Shown here: one piece after another, positions 34,778 through 42,207 of the stretch | How the letters are laid out: each line of letters begins with the position of its first letter | Position numbering within the stretch: position 1 is the stretch's first letter | DNA from: Bacillota bacterium | GTDB taxonomy: Bacteria; Bacillota; Limnochordia; Darwinibacteriales; DTU012 | Assembly (NCBI GenBank): GCA_012840925.1 | Contig: DUVS01000015.1 | Location: 1-64,000, forward strand | Direction: 5' to 3' | Length of the DNA: 64,000 nt | Notes under the pieces: generated by a model | Seen by the model: the letters and a program-made list of their open reading frames with translations, nothing else | Told to the model about the DNA's origin: nothing | Databases searched by the model: none | Translations under genes and position numbers: made by a program

Positions 34778-35506
34778 GTGCTGAAAATCAGGGGATTACG
34801 GAAACAATACGGCAAACAAATTGCCGTTGATGGTGTTGATTTGGATGTAGACCGGGGTGAGACCGTGGTAATCATGGGCCCCAGCGGCTGCGGCAAATCG
34901 ACATTGATCCGCTGTATCAATCGTCTGACAGAACCGGATGCAGGAGATATCCTGCTTGATGGCCAATCAATTCTGAGCCTGGACGACCAGAGTTTACGGG
35001 CTTTCCGCCGCACTGTAGGTTTCGTGTTTCAGCAGTTCAACCTCATTGCCCGCTTAAGTGTTCTGGACAATGTCATGTTTCACCTGGTACTGGCGGGAGT
35101 CCCTCGTGTGCAGGCTGAAACACGGGCGAAACAAGCCTTGGCCAGAGTCGGGTTGTCTGGAGCTGAAAACAAAAATCCGGCCAACCTCAGCGGGGGCGAA
35201 CAACAGCGGGTAGGGATTGCCCGTGCCCTTGCTTCCAATCCCCAGCTGATGCTGTGGGATGAACCCACTGCATCACTGGATCCAATCCTGATCGGTGAAG
35301 TTCTGGACGTAATGGAGGAACTGGTGCGGACGACGAATACAACTTCAGTTATTGTCACCCACGAAGTCGGTTTTGCCCTGAAGGTTGCGGACCGGATTAT
35401 CTTGATGGATAAAGGTAAAATAGTTGAGGAAGGATCACCCAGGGCAATCTTTGCCGATCCTCAGTCGGATGTTGGCAAGAAGTACCAACGCTTGATCGCC
35501 AGTTAA
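34778..35506 (+). CDS. ABC transporter ATPase, polar-amino-acid (GlnQ) type
   Basis: A 242-residue ATPase: Walker A GPSGCGKST, Q-loop VFQQFNL, signature NLSGGEQQRVGIARAL, Walker B LMLWDEP, D-loop ASLDP and switch His VTHEV. The family details (LIRCINRLTEPDAGDILLDG) place it with GlnQ/ArtP/MetN-type importers, yet no solute-binding protein or ordinary permease lies nearby. It follows the unusual permease above and should energise it through that protein's EAA-like loop. GTG 34778 has AAAGGGGAG 6 nt upstream; ATG 34772 abuts it too closely. A terminator follows. Confidence 0.9.
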   Translation: MLKIRGLRKQYGKQIAVDGVDLDVDRGETVVIMGPSGCGKSTLIRCINRLTEPDAGDILLDGQSILSLDDQSLRAFRRTVGFVFQQFNLIARLSVLDNVMFHLVLAGVPRVQAETRAKQALARVGLSGAENKNPANLSGGEQQRVGIARALASNPQLMLWDEPTASLDPILIGEVLDVMEELVRTTNTTSVIVTHEVGFALKVADRIILMDKGKIVEEGSPRAIFADPQSDVGKKYQRLIAS

Positions 35507-35547
35507 ACCACAGCAGGAAAACAGCTTTTTCTGCCGAATTACTAACA

Positions 35548-35575
35548 AGGCCGAGGAGAGTCTCGGCCTATTTTC
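35548..35575 (+). terminator. Terminator after the ABC ATPase
   Basis: AGGCCGAG (35548-35555) pairs with CTCGGCCT (35562-35569) around 6 nt, with an ATTTTCT tail. Confidence 0.75.
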
Positions 35576-35621
35576 TAAATGCCGTTAAGAAATTATCATC
35601 AAACAAGAAGGTGACTACCTG

Positions 35622-36068
35622 GTGGATATAGACCAAATATTGGCGCGGTTACCCCATCGTTATCCATTCTTGATGGTGGATAAAGTGATCAAAGTGGATA
35701 AAGGAAAAAGGGTTGTGGCAGTCAAGAATGTAACTATTAACGAGCCCTATTTTCAAGGTCATTACCCCAATTTTCCCGTTATGCCCGGGGTAATGATTAT
35801 TGAGGCAATGGCTCAAACAGGCGGTTTGGCAGTGGCCAGTGATCAGGCACAGGAGGATGAACCCGATGTGGTTCCGCTTTTGGTTACTGTTGACAAGGCC
35901 AAGTTCCGAAAAATGGTGCGCCCCGGCGATCAGTTGGTGATCGATGTTCAAGTGCTGAGAGCCAGCACCCGCTTGGCTAAGGTTGCCGCTAAAGCACTGG
36001 TGGAAGATGAACTGGCGGCTGAAGGTGAGTTGACGTTTGTGCTTGCGAGGAGAGGAGCCAGTTTATAG
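35622..36068 (+). CDS. fabZ: 3-hydroxyacyl-ACP dehydratase FabZ
   Basis: Dehydrates beta-hydroxyacyl-ACP in fatty-acid elongation. The 148-residue hot-dog protein has LPHRYPFLMVDKV, the catalytic His in GHYPNFPVMPGV and the catalytic Glu in IIEAMAQTGG. The start is GTG 35622 behind AAGAAGGTGA. In LPS-making bacteria fabZ sits among lpx genes and shares its substrate pool with LpxA. Here it precedes the LpxB-like gene, but lpxA, lpxC and lpxD are not in the window. In Bacillus, fabZ lies close to flhP. Confidence 0.96.
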   Translation: MDIDQILARLPHRYPFLMVDKVIKVDKGKRVVAVKNVTINEPYFQGHYPNFPVMPGVMIIEAMAQTGGLAVASDQAQEDEPDVVPLLVTVDKAKFRKMVRPGDQLVIDVQVLRASTRLAKVAAKALVEDELAAEGELTFVLARRGASL

Positions 36069-36070
36069 CC

Positions 36071-37201
36071 ATGGCACAAAAAAGGATTATGATCATCAGC
36101 AGCGACAGTTCAAGTGATCTTTACGGGGCTCAATTGGCCAAGGCCTTGGAATCCATAGCCCCGGATGCAGCACTGTTCGGTGTTGGTGGATCATTGATGG
36201 AAGAAAGCAACGTTCGTTTGCTCTATAATGTATCCGACCTGGAGAACTTAGGTGGGCTGGAAGCGTTGAAAACGCCCCATGTAATCAAAAGATTGGTTCA
36301 GCGGATTGCCCGGTCCATGGACAAGTTCCAGCCTGAACTGGTGGTTCAGATCGGCTTGCCCGTCTTCAGCCTGAAGCTGATTGAGCTTGCCAAGACAAAA
36401 GGGCTGCCGGTGGTTTACTACAATTCCCCTTTGAATTGGGGAACTGAACCAGTCAAGCTTTCCAGGCTGGCCAAAGTGGTGGATAAAATTATTACCGTAT
36501 CCCGATACGAAAGCCGCTTGTGTGAGAAGCACGGGATCGACGTGGAGTTTGCCGGGCATCCTTTGGTTGATCTTGCTTCGGTTACAGCAGGCCAGGAATT
36601 AAGGGGCCAGTTGGAGTTGGCCACAAATCTTCCCGTAGCCGCTTTGCTCCCTGGTGGCCGGGAAGCGGATGTAAAAATGTATCTTCCCACATTACTCAAG
36701 GCTGTCAAGCGAATCAATATGGAGCAGCACCGGGTGCAGACAGTGATTGCAGTCCCGCAATCGATCAGGCCGGAGTGCTGCGAAGCCATGATCGAAAAAA
36801 GCGGCCTCGAGGCAGTGAAAATTACAGACGATGTGTCCGGTATACTTACCGTGGCTGATGTTGCTGTGGTTACCAGCAGGTCAGAAAGCATTATGGCTGC
36901 GTTGGCCAGAGTTCCGGCGGTAGCTGTACATAAAGTGGCCACCACGGCTTACTTTGTGGATAAAATGCTGTTACGTAAAGCCAATTTTGCTATGATCAAT
37001 TTCTTGATGCAGGAAGAAGTCTTGCCGGAGTTGGTCCAAACCGATTTCACTGAAAAAAAGACAGCAGAGGCCATGCTGAGATTTTTACAGGATTCCAAGG
37101 CGCGCACTGAGTATTTTCAGAAGCTGGAGCGCCTGCCTGAGGAACTTGGCACCACCGGGGCGATTGCCAGAGCTGCCCAGATTATTGCTAACATGCTGTA
37201 G
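36071..37201 (+). CDS. lpxB: LpxB-like (lipid-A-disaccharide synthase family) protein with divergent active site
   Basis: LpxB joins UDP-diacyl-GlcN and lipid X to form the lipid A disaccharide. The 376-residue protein matches the family along its length: SSDLYGAQLAKAL, GVGGSLME, EFAGHPLVDLA, LLPGGREADVKMYLP (keeping the Arg) and VLPELVQTDF. Several motifs have changed. The ID-P-D-F-N segment that holds the catalytic Asp reads IGLPVFS, the GEASGD opening reads SDSSSD, and the SGT-TLE region reads SRSESIM. It may act on a different glycolipid or have another mechanism. The start codon at 36071 lies 2 nt after the fabZ stop. Confidence 0.8.
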   Translation: MAQKRIMIISSDSSSDLYGAQLAKALESIAPDAALFGVGGSLMEESNVRLLYNVSDLENLGGLEALKTPHVIKRLVQRIARSMDKFQPELVVQIGLPVFSLKLIELAKTKGLPVVYYNSPLNWGTEPVKLSRLAKVVDKIITVSRYESRLCEKHGIDVEFAGHPLVDLASVTAGQELRGQLELATNLPVAALLPGGREADVKMYLPTLLKAVKRINMEQHRVQTVIAVPQSIRPECCEAMIEKSGLEAVKITDDVSGILTVADVAVVTSRSESIMAALARVPAVAVHKVATTAYFVDKMLLRKANFAMINFLMQEEVLPELVQTDFTEKKTAEAMLRFLQDSKARTEYFQKLERLPEELGTTGAIARAAQIIANML

Positions 37202-37227
37202 GTAGGTTTGAAGGAGCGGTCGGACTT

Positions 37228-37947
37228 GTGAGTATTATAGCGACGAACTTGGTAAAACGCTTTGGAAGGCGTACCGTGGTTAACAAGGTATCCATCGAGG
37301 TTAATCGCGGTGAAATTGTTGGTTTGTTAGGTTCAAACGGCGCAGGCAAAACTACAACATTCGCCCTTATCGTAGGTATGGAGCGTGCTGAAGCAGGTGT
37401 GATCACTCTGGATCAACATGATATTACGCGTTTACCCATATATCGCCGGGGCCAATTGGGTATTGCCTACTTGCCCCAGGAACCATCGGTGTTTAGGAAA
37501 CTTACAGTGAGTGAGAATATCCTGGCAGTATTGGGCCTGACCCGTCTCAGTCCCGAGCAGTGTAAACAGCGCTTGAACAGTCTGCTGGCCGAGTTTCACC
37601 TTGAGCATGTGCGGGATCAGAAAGGTTATCAGATCTCCGGTGGCGAAAGGAGAAGAACAGAAATAGCCAGAGCTTTGGCTGGAAACCCTTCCTTCCTGCT
37701 GCTGGATGAACCTTTTGCGGGCGTTGATCCCATAGCAGTCAGTGAAATTCAACAAATCATAGCTTCGTTGAAGCAGAAGCAGCTTGGAATTTTGATTACT
37801 GATCACAACGTGCGGGAGACTCTGAAGATTACAGACCGGGCTTACATCATGCACGAAGGCAAGATCCTGGTTTCAGGAAGCGCGTTCGATATATCCAAGA
37901 ATCAGTTGGCACGCCAGTTCTATCTGGGCAATGAATTCCAGATCTAG
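37228..37947 (+). CDS. lptB: LPS export ATPase LptB
   Basis: Drives LPS extraction with LptF/G. The 239-residue ATPase has Walker A GSNGAGKTTTF, the Q-loop region AYLPQEPSVFRKLTV, signature ISGGERRRTEIARAL and Walker B LLLDEP. It carries the LptB hallmark FAGVDPIAVSEIQ, switch His ITDHNVRETL, and a C-terminal tail FYLGNEF that contributes to activity in LptB. GTG 37228 follows AAGGAG at 11 nt. It lies apart from lptF within the same module, between lpxB-like and DUF3084. Confidence 0.96.
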   Translation: MSIIATNLVKRFGRRTVVNKVSIEVNRGEIVGLLGSNGAGKTTTFALIVGMERAEAGVITLDQHDITRLPIYRRGQLGIAYLPQEPSVFRKLTVSENILAVLGLTRLSPEQCKQRLNSLLAEFHLEHVRDQKGYQISGGERRRTEIARALAGNPSFLLLDEPFAGVDPIAVSEIQQIIASLKQKQLGILITDHNVRETLKITDRAYIMHEGKILVSGSAFDISKNQLARQFYLGNEFQI

Positions 37948-37980
37948 TCCAGCTGGCTTATGAAAATGAGGTGAGCTTTG

Positions 37981-39111
37981 ATGTATGGTTTTACCCTTAT
38001 CTTTATCCTGGCTTTCATTGGAGGCGTAATCGCATATATCGGTGATAAGATCGGCATGAAGATTGGCCGGAAAAGGCTCACTTTATTTGGGCTGCGCCCG
38101 AAATACACCGGCATTGTGATCACGATTTTTACTGGCATTTTCATCTCATTGGCCTCAATCGTGATCTTAACCATAGCATCTGATGATGTCAGGACCGCGC
38201 TGTTCGAGATGAAGGAAATTCAGGCAACCCTAGCCAACAACCAGCAGCAGTTGGAGCTGAGCATGGCTGCTATGACAGAGATGGAATCAAACCTGGACAG
38301 GCTGGTTGCAGAGCGGGACTTGGCAGTGACAGAACTGGCGGACACTCAGTCCCAGCTTGAGCAGGCAAGGCAGCAATATGAAGAGTTGGCTTTAAAACGC
38401 GATGAACTGACTGCCAACGTTGCAGATTTGGAAGAACGTATTGCTGAACTGGTCATCGATTATGTCAGGTTTGCCAATTTCATGCGTACTGGCAACGTGG
38501 TTTTCCGCGCTGATGAGATTATTTATGCCCAGGTGGTGGAGGCTAGTCATGATATCAATGAGATCTATCTACAGCTGGAGTCCGTTCTAAATAAGGCAGA
38601 TCAGAAAGCCTATGCGTTGGGGGCCAAGGCTAGTGATCATTCTCAATCAGCAATCATGGCCAGCCAAGAGCAGATAGATGTTGTAGCATATATGATCCTG
38701 CAGGGGCAAGGCTTATTTGTCGTGCGAGTCTTGTCCGAGGAGAACACCGTTGTGGGAGAGTCCGTCCCGGTAACTCTACAAATCATCCCAAATGACATTA
38801 TTTTCCAGGAAGGGGCAGTTCTTGAGGAAATCACAGTGGATCTTAACCAGACGGTTGAGGTGGACAAGCAGATTTTGAACCTGTTGGAACAGGCCAACGC
38901 AGTTGCAGTGATCAGGGGTATGATTACCTCCGACAACGGAGGTGCGGTGGTAGTAGACGGGAATGAATTCTTCAAGGCGATGGACACGGTAAGAGAACTT
39001 GCTAAAGCTGAAAATAGGCCTGATAAAATCAAAATCCAAGCTAAAGCCATGGAAGATACTTTTGCTGTCACAGGCCCCGTTAAAATCAGGCTGGAAATCG
39101 TTAATGAATGA
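37981..39111 (+). CDS. DUF3084 membrane protein with coiled coil
   Basis: DUF3084 proteins occur in cyanobacteria and diderm Firmicutes; I know of no established function. The 376-residue product has two membrane helices (about 3-22 and 40-62) joined by the family loop GDKIGMKIGRKRLTLFGLRP. A long coiled coil (about 72-160, rich in Gln, Glu and Leu) is followed by an extracytoplasmic alpha/beta domain to the C-terminus. ATG 37981 follows ATGAGGTGAG. Immediate linkage to lptB and co-occurrence with outer-membrane lineages suggest a role in envelope lipid transport or periplasm spanning; this is inference. Confidence 0.85.
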   Translation: MYGFTLIFILAFIGGVIAYIGDKIGMKIGRKRLTLFGLRPKYTGIVITIFTGIFISLASIVILTIASDDVRTALFEMKEIQATLANNQQQLELSMAAMTEMESNLDRLVAERDLAVTELADTQSQLEQARQQYEELALKRDELTANVADLEERIAELVIDYVRFANFMRTGNVVFRADEIIYAQVVEASHDINEIYLQLESVLNKADQKAYALGAKASDHSQSAIMASQEQIDVVAYMILQGQGLFVVRVLSEENTVVGESVPVTLQIIPNDIIFQEGAVLEEITVDLNQTVEVDKQILNLLEQANAVAVIRGMITSDNGGAVVVDGNEFFKAMDTVRELAKAENRPDKIKIQAKAMEDTFAVTGPVKIRLEIVNE

Positions 39112-39115
39112 GTCT

Positions 39116-39130
39116 AATTTTCAGTAATAT
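39116..39130. promoter_or_regulatory. CodY-box-like sequence
   Basis: AATTTTCAGTAATAT matches 12 of 15 positions of the CodY consensus AATTTTCWGAAAATT. It lies directly after the DUF3084 stop and about 375 nt upstream of ompM. CodY is encoded in this window, so the site is plausible, but a chance match in AT-rich DNA is possible. Confidence 0.3.
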
Positions 39131-39393
39131 GCAGATTCATGGGAAGGAAAAAGCAATTTATAATTGAATAGATACAGCAGACCGCAATAGGCTTAAGCAG
39201 GCAGCTACCCCCAAAAAAAATAATTCTAATAGAAGGAATATATTCAGGACGTGTAGAAGTAGGGTATAAGATGCTGTTACGTATCCGGTCTTTTTTTCTA
39301 TTTTTCCGTTCTTAAAACTGGAAAAGGGGGGAATCGGGTTCTAATACATATAGTATTTTTACAGCGATTTGCAGTGAAAACTGGGGTATCAGT

Positions 39394-39465
39394 AGTAAAG
39401 GCGTAACCGAGGAAACAAAGGGAAACTCGCGTACGGCTTTACTTAACTGACTAAGAGGGTTCAGT
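39394..39465 (+). other. Two-hairpin structured leader of ompM
   Basis: Hairpin 1 is made of three nested paired blocks: AGTAAAG/CTTTACT, CGTA/TACG and CGAG/CTCG. They are separated by a 1x1 and a 2x2 internal loop, with a purine-rich 14-nt apical loop (GAAACAAAGGGAAA), at 39394-39443. Hairpin 2 pairs ACTGA (39446-39450) with TCAGT (39461-39465). The porin Shine-Dalgarno GGGAGG follows about 12 nt later. It resembles a cis-acting RNA element (stability, RBS control or riboswitch) but matches no class I know. Confidence 0.5.
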
Positions 39466-39491
39466 AAAATTTATTCGGGAGGTTATTGCTG

Positions 39492-42107
39492 ATGAAAAGA
39501 ATTTCACTAGTTTTAGTCGCAGTACTCATCATGGCCATGTCTACATCAGTATTAGCATCTAGCAATCCATTCTCAGATGTACCAGCACATCACTGGGCTT
39601 ATGATTCCGTAACCAAACTTGCAGCAGTCGGTTTGGTAGAGGGGTATCCGGATGGTACATTTGGTGGAACCAGAACAATGACCAGATATGAAGCAGCCAT
39701 GGTCTTTGCTCGTGCTCTGGCCAGACTCGAGGCTCTTGTTGAGAGTCAGGTCATTGAGAATACTGCTGGAGTGCAAGAGCAGATTACAGCTGATGTTCTG
39801 GCTGAAATGGATGCTGCCATTGATGAACTCGTAGGATTGATTGAAGCTGAGTTTGCCAAGCTGGATGTTGCAATTGACGACACCGTGCAAGAGAAAGTAG
39901 CAATCCAACTGCAAGCTGCAGGGCCTGAGCTTCTAGTGACTGAGGAGGCTCAAGCAGTTCTCACTCAATTGGTTGGCGACTTGATGAAAGACTACTTGGC
40001 CGAAGCAAAAGAACTGGCCACTGAAACCATTGTTGAGACCGGTGTAATTGAAAGAGTAGTAGTGGAAGACGTTGACGAAGCAGTAGTCAAAGCCATTGCT
40101 GAAGAAGTATTGGCCAACAGCCTGTGGGCAATCAGCGAGCAGGTTGAAGCTGATGCTGACTATGTTGAAATGGTTGTTTCCAAGATTAACGACCGGTTAG
40201 GCCGCTTGACTACCAGAGTAGACCAGATTCAGGCCTCCTATGTCAGTCAAGAACAGTTAGCCGGCGAAGTGGAAGCAATTGATGACAGGTTGTTTGACAT
40301 TGAAGAACAGATTGCAGCCAATACTGATTATGTTGAAATGGTTACCTCCAAAACCAATGATCGTTTAGGCCGGGTAACCAGGAATGTAGATCTGTTGACT
40401 GCTGATGTGGCCGCTGTTAACGGCTTGATTGGCGCACTTGAAGGCGATGTCGCAGCTCTGCAACAAGCACTGACTGTTGAGACTGCAGATTTGGCTGCTA
40501 CTTTAGCCGACCTGCGCAATGAGTTCTCTGCAGAATTAGCTCTGTTGGGTGTACGCGTCGCTTATCTGGAGAGGTTCTATAAAGATCTGGATGGCCGTGT
40601 GGCCGCTGTTGAAGGTGCTGTAGCTGATCTTGATGCCGGACTTGCTGAGGTTGACGCTGCTGTAGCTGATGTTGACGCTGCTGTAGCTGATCTCGATGCT
40701 AAATTGGCTGAAGCTACCAAAGCACAGCTGAGCGGTTCGGTTAAGGTTGGCGCTGAATCCACAAGAATCTGGTATCTAGAGGACGAGGAAAAGCAAGACC
40801 TTGACGAAACTAATGGTCTTTTGAGCAACACATACACAAAGAAAGATCTAGCTTTCGACACAGCATTTGAAAGCACACTTGTTGCCAGAATCAACGAAGG
40901 TACCAATGTCAGCGTGATTCTGGGCGGCAAAGTCGATTTGCCAACACCAACCTTTGACAAGTATGTGTTAGAGATAACCAGCGATACTCCTGTTAACCTG
41001 CTGGCTTTGGGTACTGTAGGCAATTACCTCAGCTCGAGATTCGACGGTAATGCCTTAGCCGTGAAACCTGCCAAAGGTGCAGTTGCCGACTTAGCATTAG
41101 GCGGCCTGAAGCTGTCCGCACTGGCTGGTTTGAGAAGTGGCGATGGCATGCTGGCACTAGGTGCAAAATATGTAGTTGGCCCAGCTTTCGGCTTTAAGTT
41201 GACTGGTGCCGCATTGATCGATACAAATCTCCGTTATCAGGATGAAAACGCAGTTGCCGCCGGTATATTCGGCGAAGTATTAGGCATTGATTATGACCTG
41301 AAAGTAGCCATGGATCGTGTTAAAGATGCTGAATCCCAGGCTGACGGCGACGAAGAAGGCAGCTTGACCGACAACATGCTCTTTGATGTCAATTTGGGCA
41401 CAGAGATCGGTGCTCTTAAGGTATCTGCCAGATGGACCAAGGCCGGCTCAACATTCGGCGAGGGTACACTGACCGGCAGAGGATTCATTAATTCCGATGC
41501 TGCTACCAGACTGCGCCTGGATGCAGGAGCTGAGCTGTTAGGCGTCAATCTGAACGCTGGTACTTACAGCGAGAAAGATGACGAAGGCGAGCAGCTGATC
41601 AACTCTGCTATGTTCGATGCCGGGTATGAACTCAATATCTTCCTCCCAATCAACCTCTCCGGTGCATATGGTTGGAAGCTTGGCACAGGAGAAGAGAAGG
41701 ATGTTCACACCCAACTCAAGGTTGGCACAGGATTTACACTGTTCGGTATTGATGTCGACGGCAGTTTCACCTATGCCAAGAACGTCCTGAAAGGCGATTG
41801 GCGTGATCCGAGCAAATGGTCAGGTCAAGACATTAACTTCGTAAATGTTGGCCTTGGTTATGCTAAGGACGACTTAGGCGGAGCTAAACTTGATTTGGGC
41901 TATGACTTCGAATTGGCCATGCCAAGAGAAGATACCGCCGATCAGTTTGGTAACCAAATGACTCATGTATTGAGTGCCGGTTACACCTTCGGCCCTGGCT
42001 TGAAGTTGAACATGTCAGCCAAGAGAATCAACATCGGTCATGTTGATGAGAATCAACCTGCCGATAACGTAGATGTAGTTTCTGCTGGCCTAGAGTTCTC
42101 CTTCTAG
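39492..42107 (+). CDS. ompM: OmpM-type porin: SLH domain, periplasmic coiled coil, outer-membrane barrel
   Basis: OmpM proteins are the main outer-membrane tethers of diderm Firmicutes: the SLH domain binds wall polymer and the barrel sits in the outer membrane. The 871-residue protein has a signal peptide (about 1-23), one SLH domain (about 24-80: NPFSDVPAHHWAYDSV, GYPDGTF, MTRYEAA), about 330 residues of alanine/valine-rich coiled coil and a C-terminal barrel of about 450 residues ending ...SAGLEFSF. The coil contains repeated DYVEMV..K.NDRLGR units and DNA-level heptad repeats. ATG 39492 follows GGGAGG. A long structured leader and strong terminator suggest high expression. Confidence 0.93.
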   Translation: MKRISLVLVAVLIMAMSTSVLASSNPFSDVPAHHWAYDSVTKLAAVGLVEGYPDGTFGGTRTMTRYEAAMVFARALARLEALVESQVIENTAGVQEQITADVLAEMDAAIDELVGLIEAEFAKLDVAIDDTVQEKVAIQLQAAGPELLVTEEAQAVLTQLVGDLMKDYLAEAKELATETIVETGVIERVVVEDVDEAVVKAIAEEVLANSLWAISEQVEADADYVEMVVSKINDRLGRLTTRVDQIQASYVSQEQLAGEVEAIDDRLFDIEEQIAANTDYVEMVTSKTNDRLGRVTRNVDLLTADVAAVNGLIGALEGDVAALQQALTVETADLAATLADLRNEFSAELALLGVRVAYLERFYKDLDGRVAAVEGAVADLDAGLAEVDAAVADVDAAVADLDAKLAEATKAQLSGSVKVGAESTRIWYLEDEEKQDLDETNGLLSNTYTKKDLAFDTAFESTLVARINEGTNVSVILGGKVDLPTPTFDKYVLEITSDTPVNLLALGTVGNYLSSRFDGNALAVKPAKGAVADLALGGLKLSALAGLRSGDGMLALGAKYVVGPAFGFKLTGAALIDTNLRYQDENAVAAGIFGEVLGIDYDLKVAMDRVKDAESQADGDEEGSLTDNMLFDVNLGTEIGALKVSARWTKAGSTFGEGTLTGRGFINSDAATRLRLDAGAELLGVNLNAGTYSEKDDEGEQLINSAMFDAGYELNIFLPINLSGAYGWKLGTGEEKDVHTQLKVGTGFTLFGIDVDGSFTYAKNVLKGDWRDPSKWSGQDINFVNVGLGYAKDDLGGAKLDLGYDFELAMPREDTADQFGNQMTHVLSAGYTFGPGLKLNMSAKRINIGHVDENQPADNVDVVSAGLEFSF
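40650..40691 (+). repeat. Perfect 21-bp tandem repeat in ompM
   Basis: Two identical 21-nt units (40650-40670 and 40671-40691), each encoding VDAAVAD, inside a degenerate run (about 40617-40713) encoding further D-A-x-L/V-A heptads. Such repeats allow slippage that lengthens or shortens the periplasmic coil by whole heptads. Confidence 0.8.
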
Positions 42108-42122
42108 CTGGTACAAAATGAT

Positions 42123-42157
42123 AAAAAATACCCACACGTGACGTGTGGGTATTTTTT
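42123..42157. terminator. Strong terminator after ompM
   Basis: A 16-bp perfect stem: 42123-42138 (A6, then TACCCACACG) pairs with 42142-42157 (CGTGTGGGTA, then T6) around TGA. The symmetric A and T runs make it effective in both directions. Confidence 0.92.
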
Positions 42158-42207
42158 ACGATCAAAAAGGCAGACGGTAATGCGAATTAATAGAATAGGG
42201 AGGAGTT

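Larger units (their letters stand above)
39112..39485. other. 374-nt gap upstream of ompM holding regulatory structure
   Basis: No open reading frame is credible. The gap holds a CodY-box-like 15-mer at its start (39116-39130), homopolymer tracts (A8 near 39214, T8 near 39291, G6 near 39326) and two successive hairpins at 39394-39465, directly ahead of the ompM ribosome site. TATAGT (39349-39354) could be a -10 but lacks a fitting -35. A long leader before an abundant porin is common. Confidence 0.5.
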
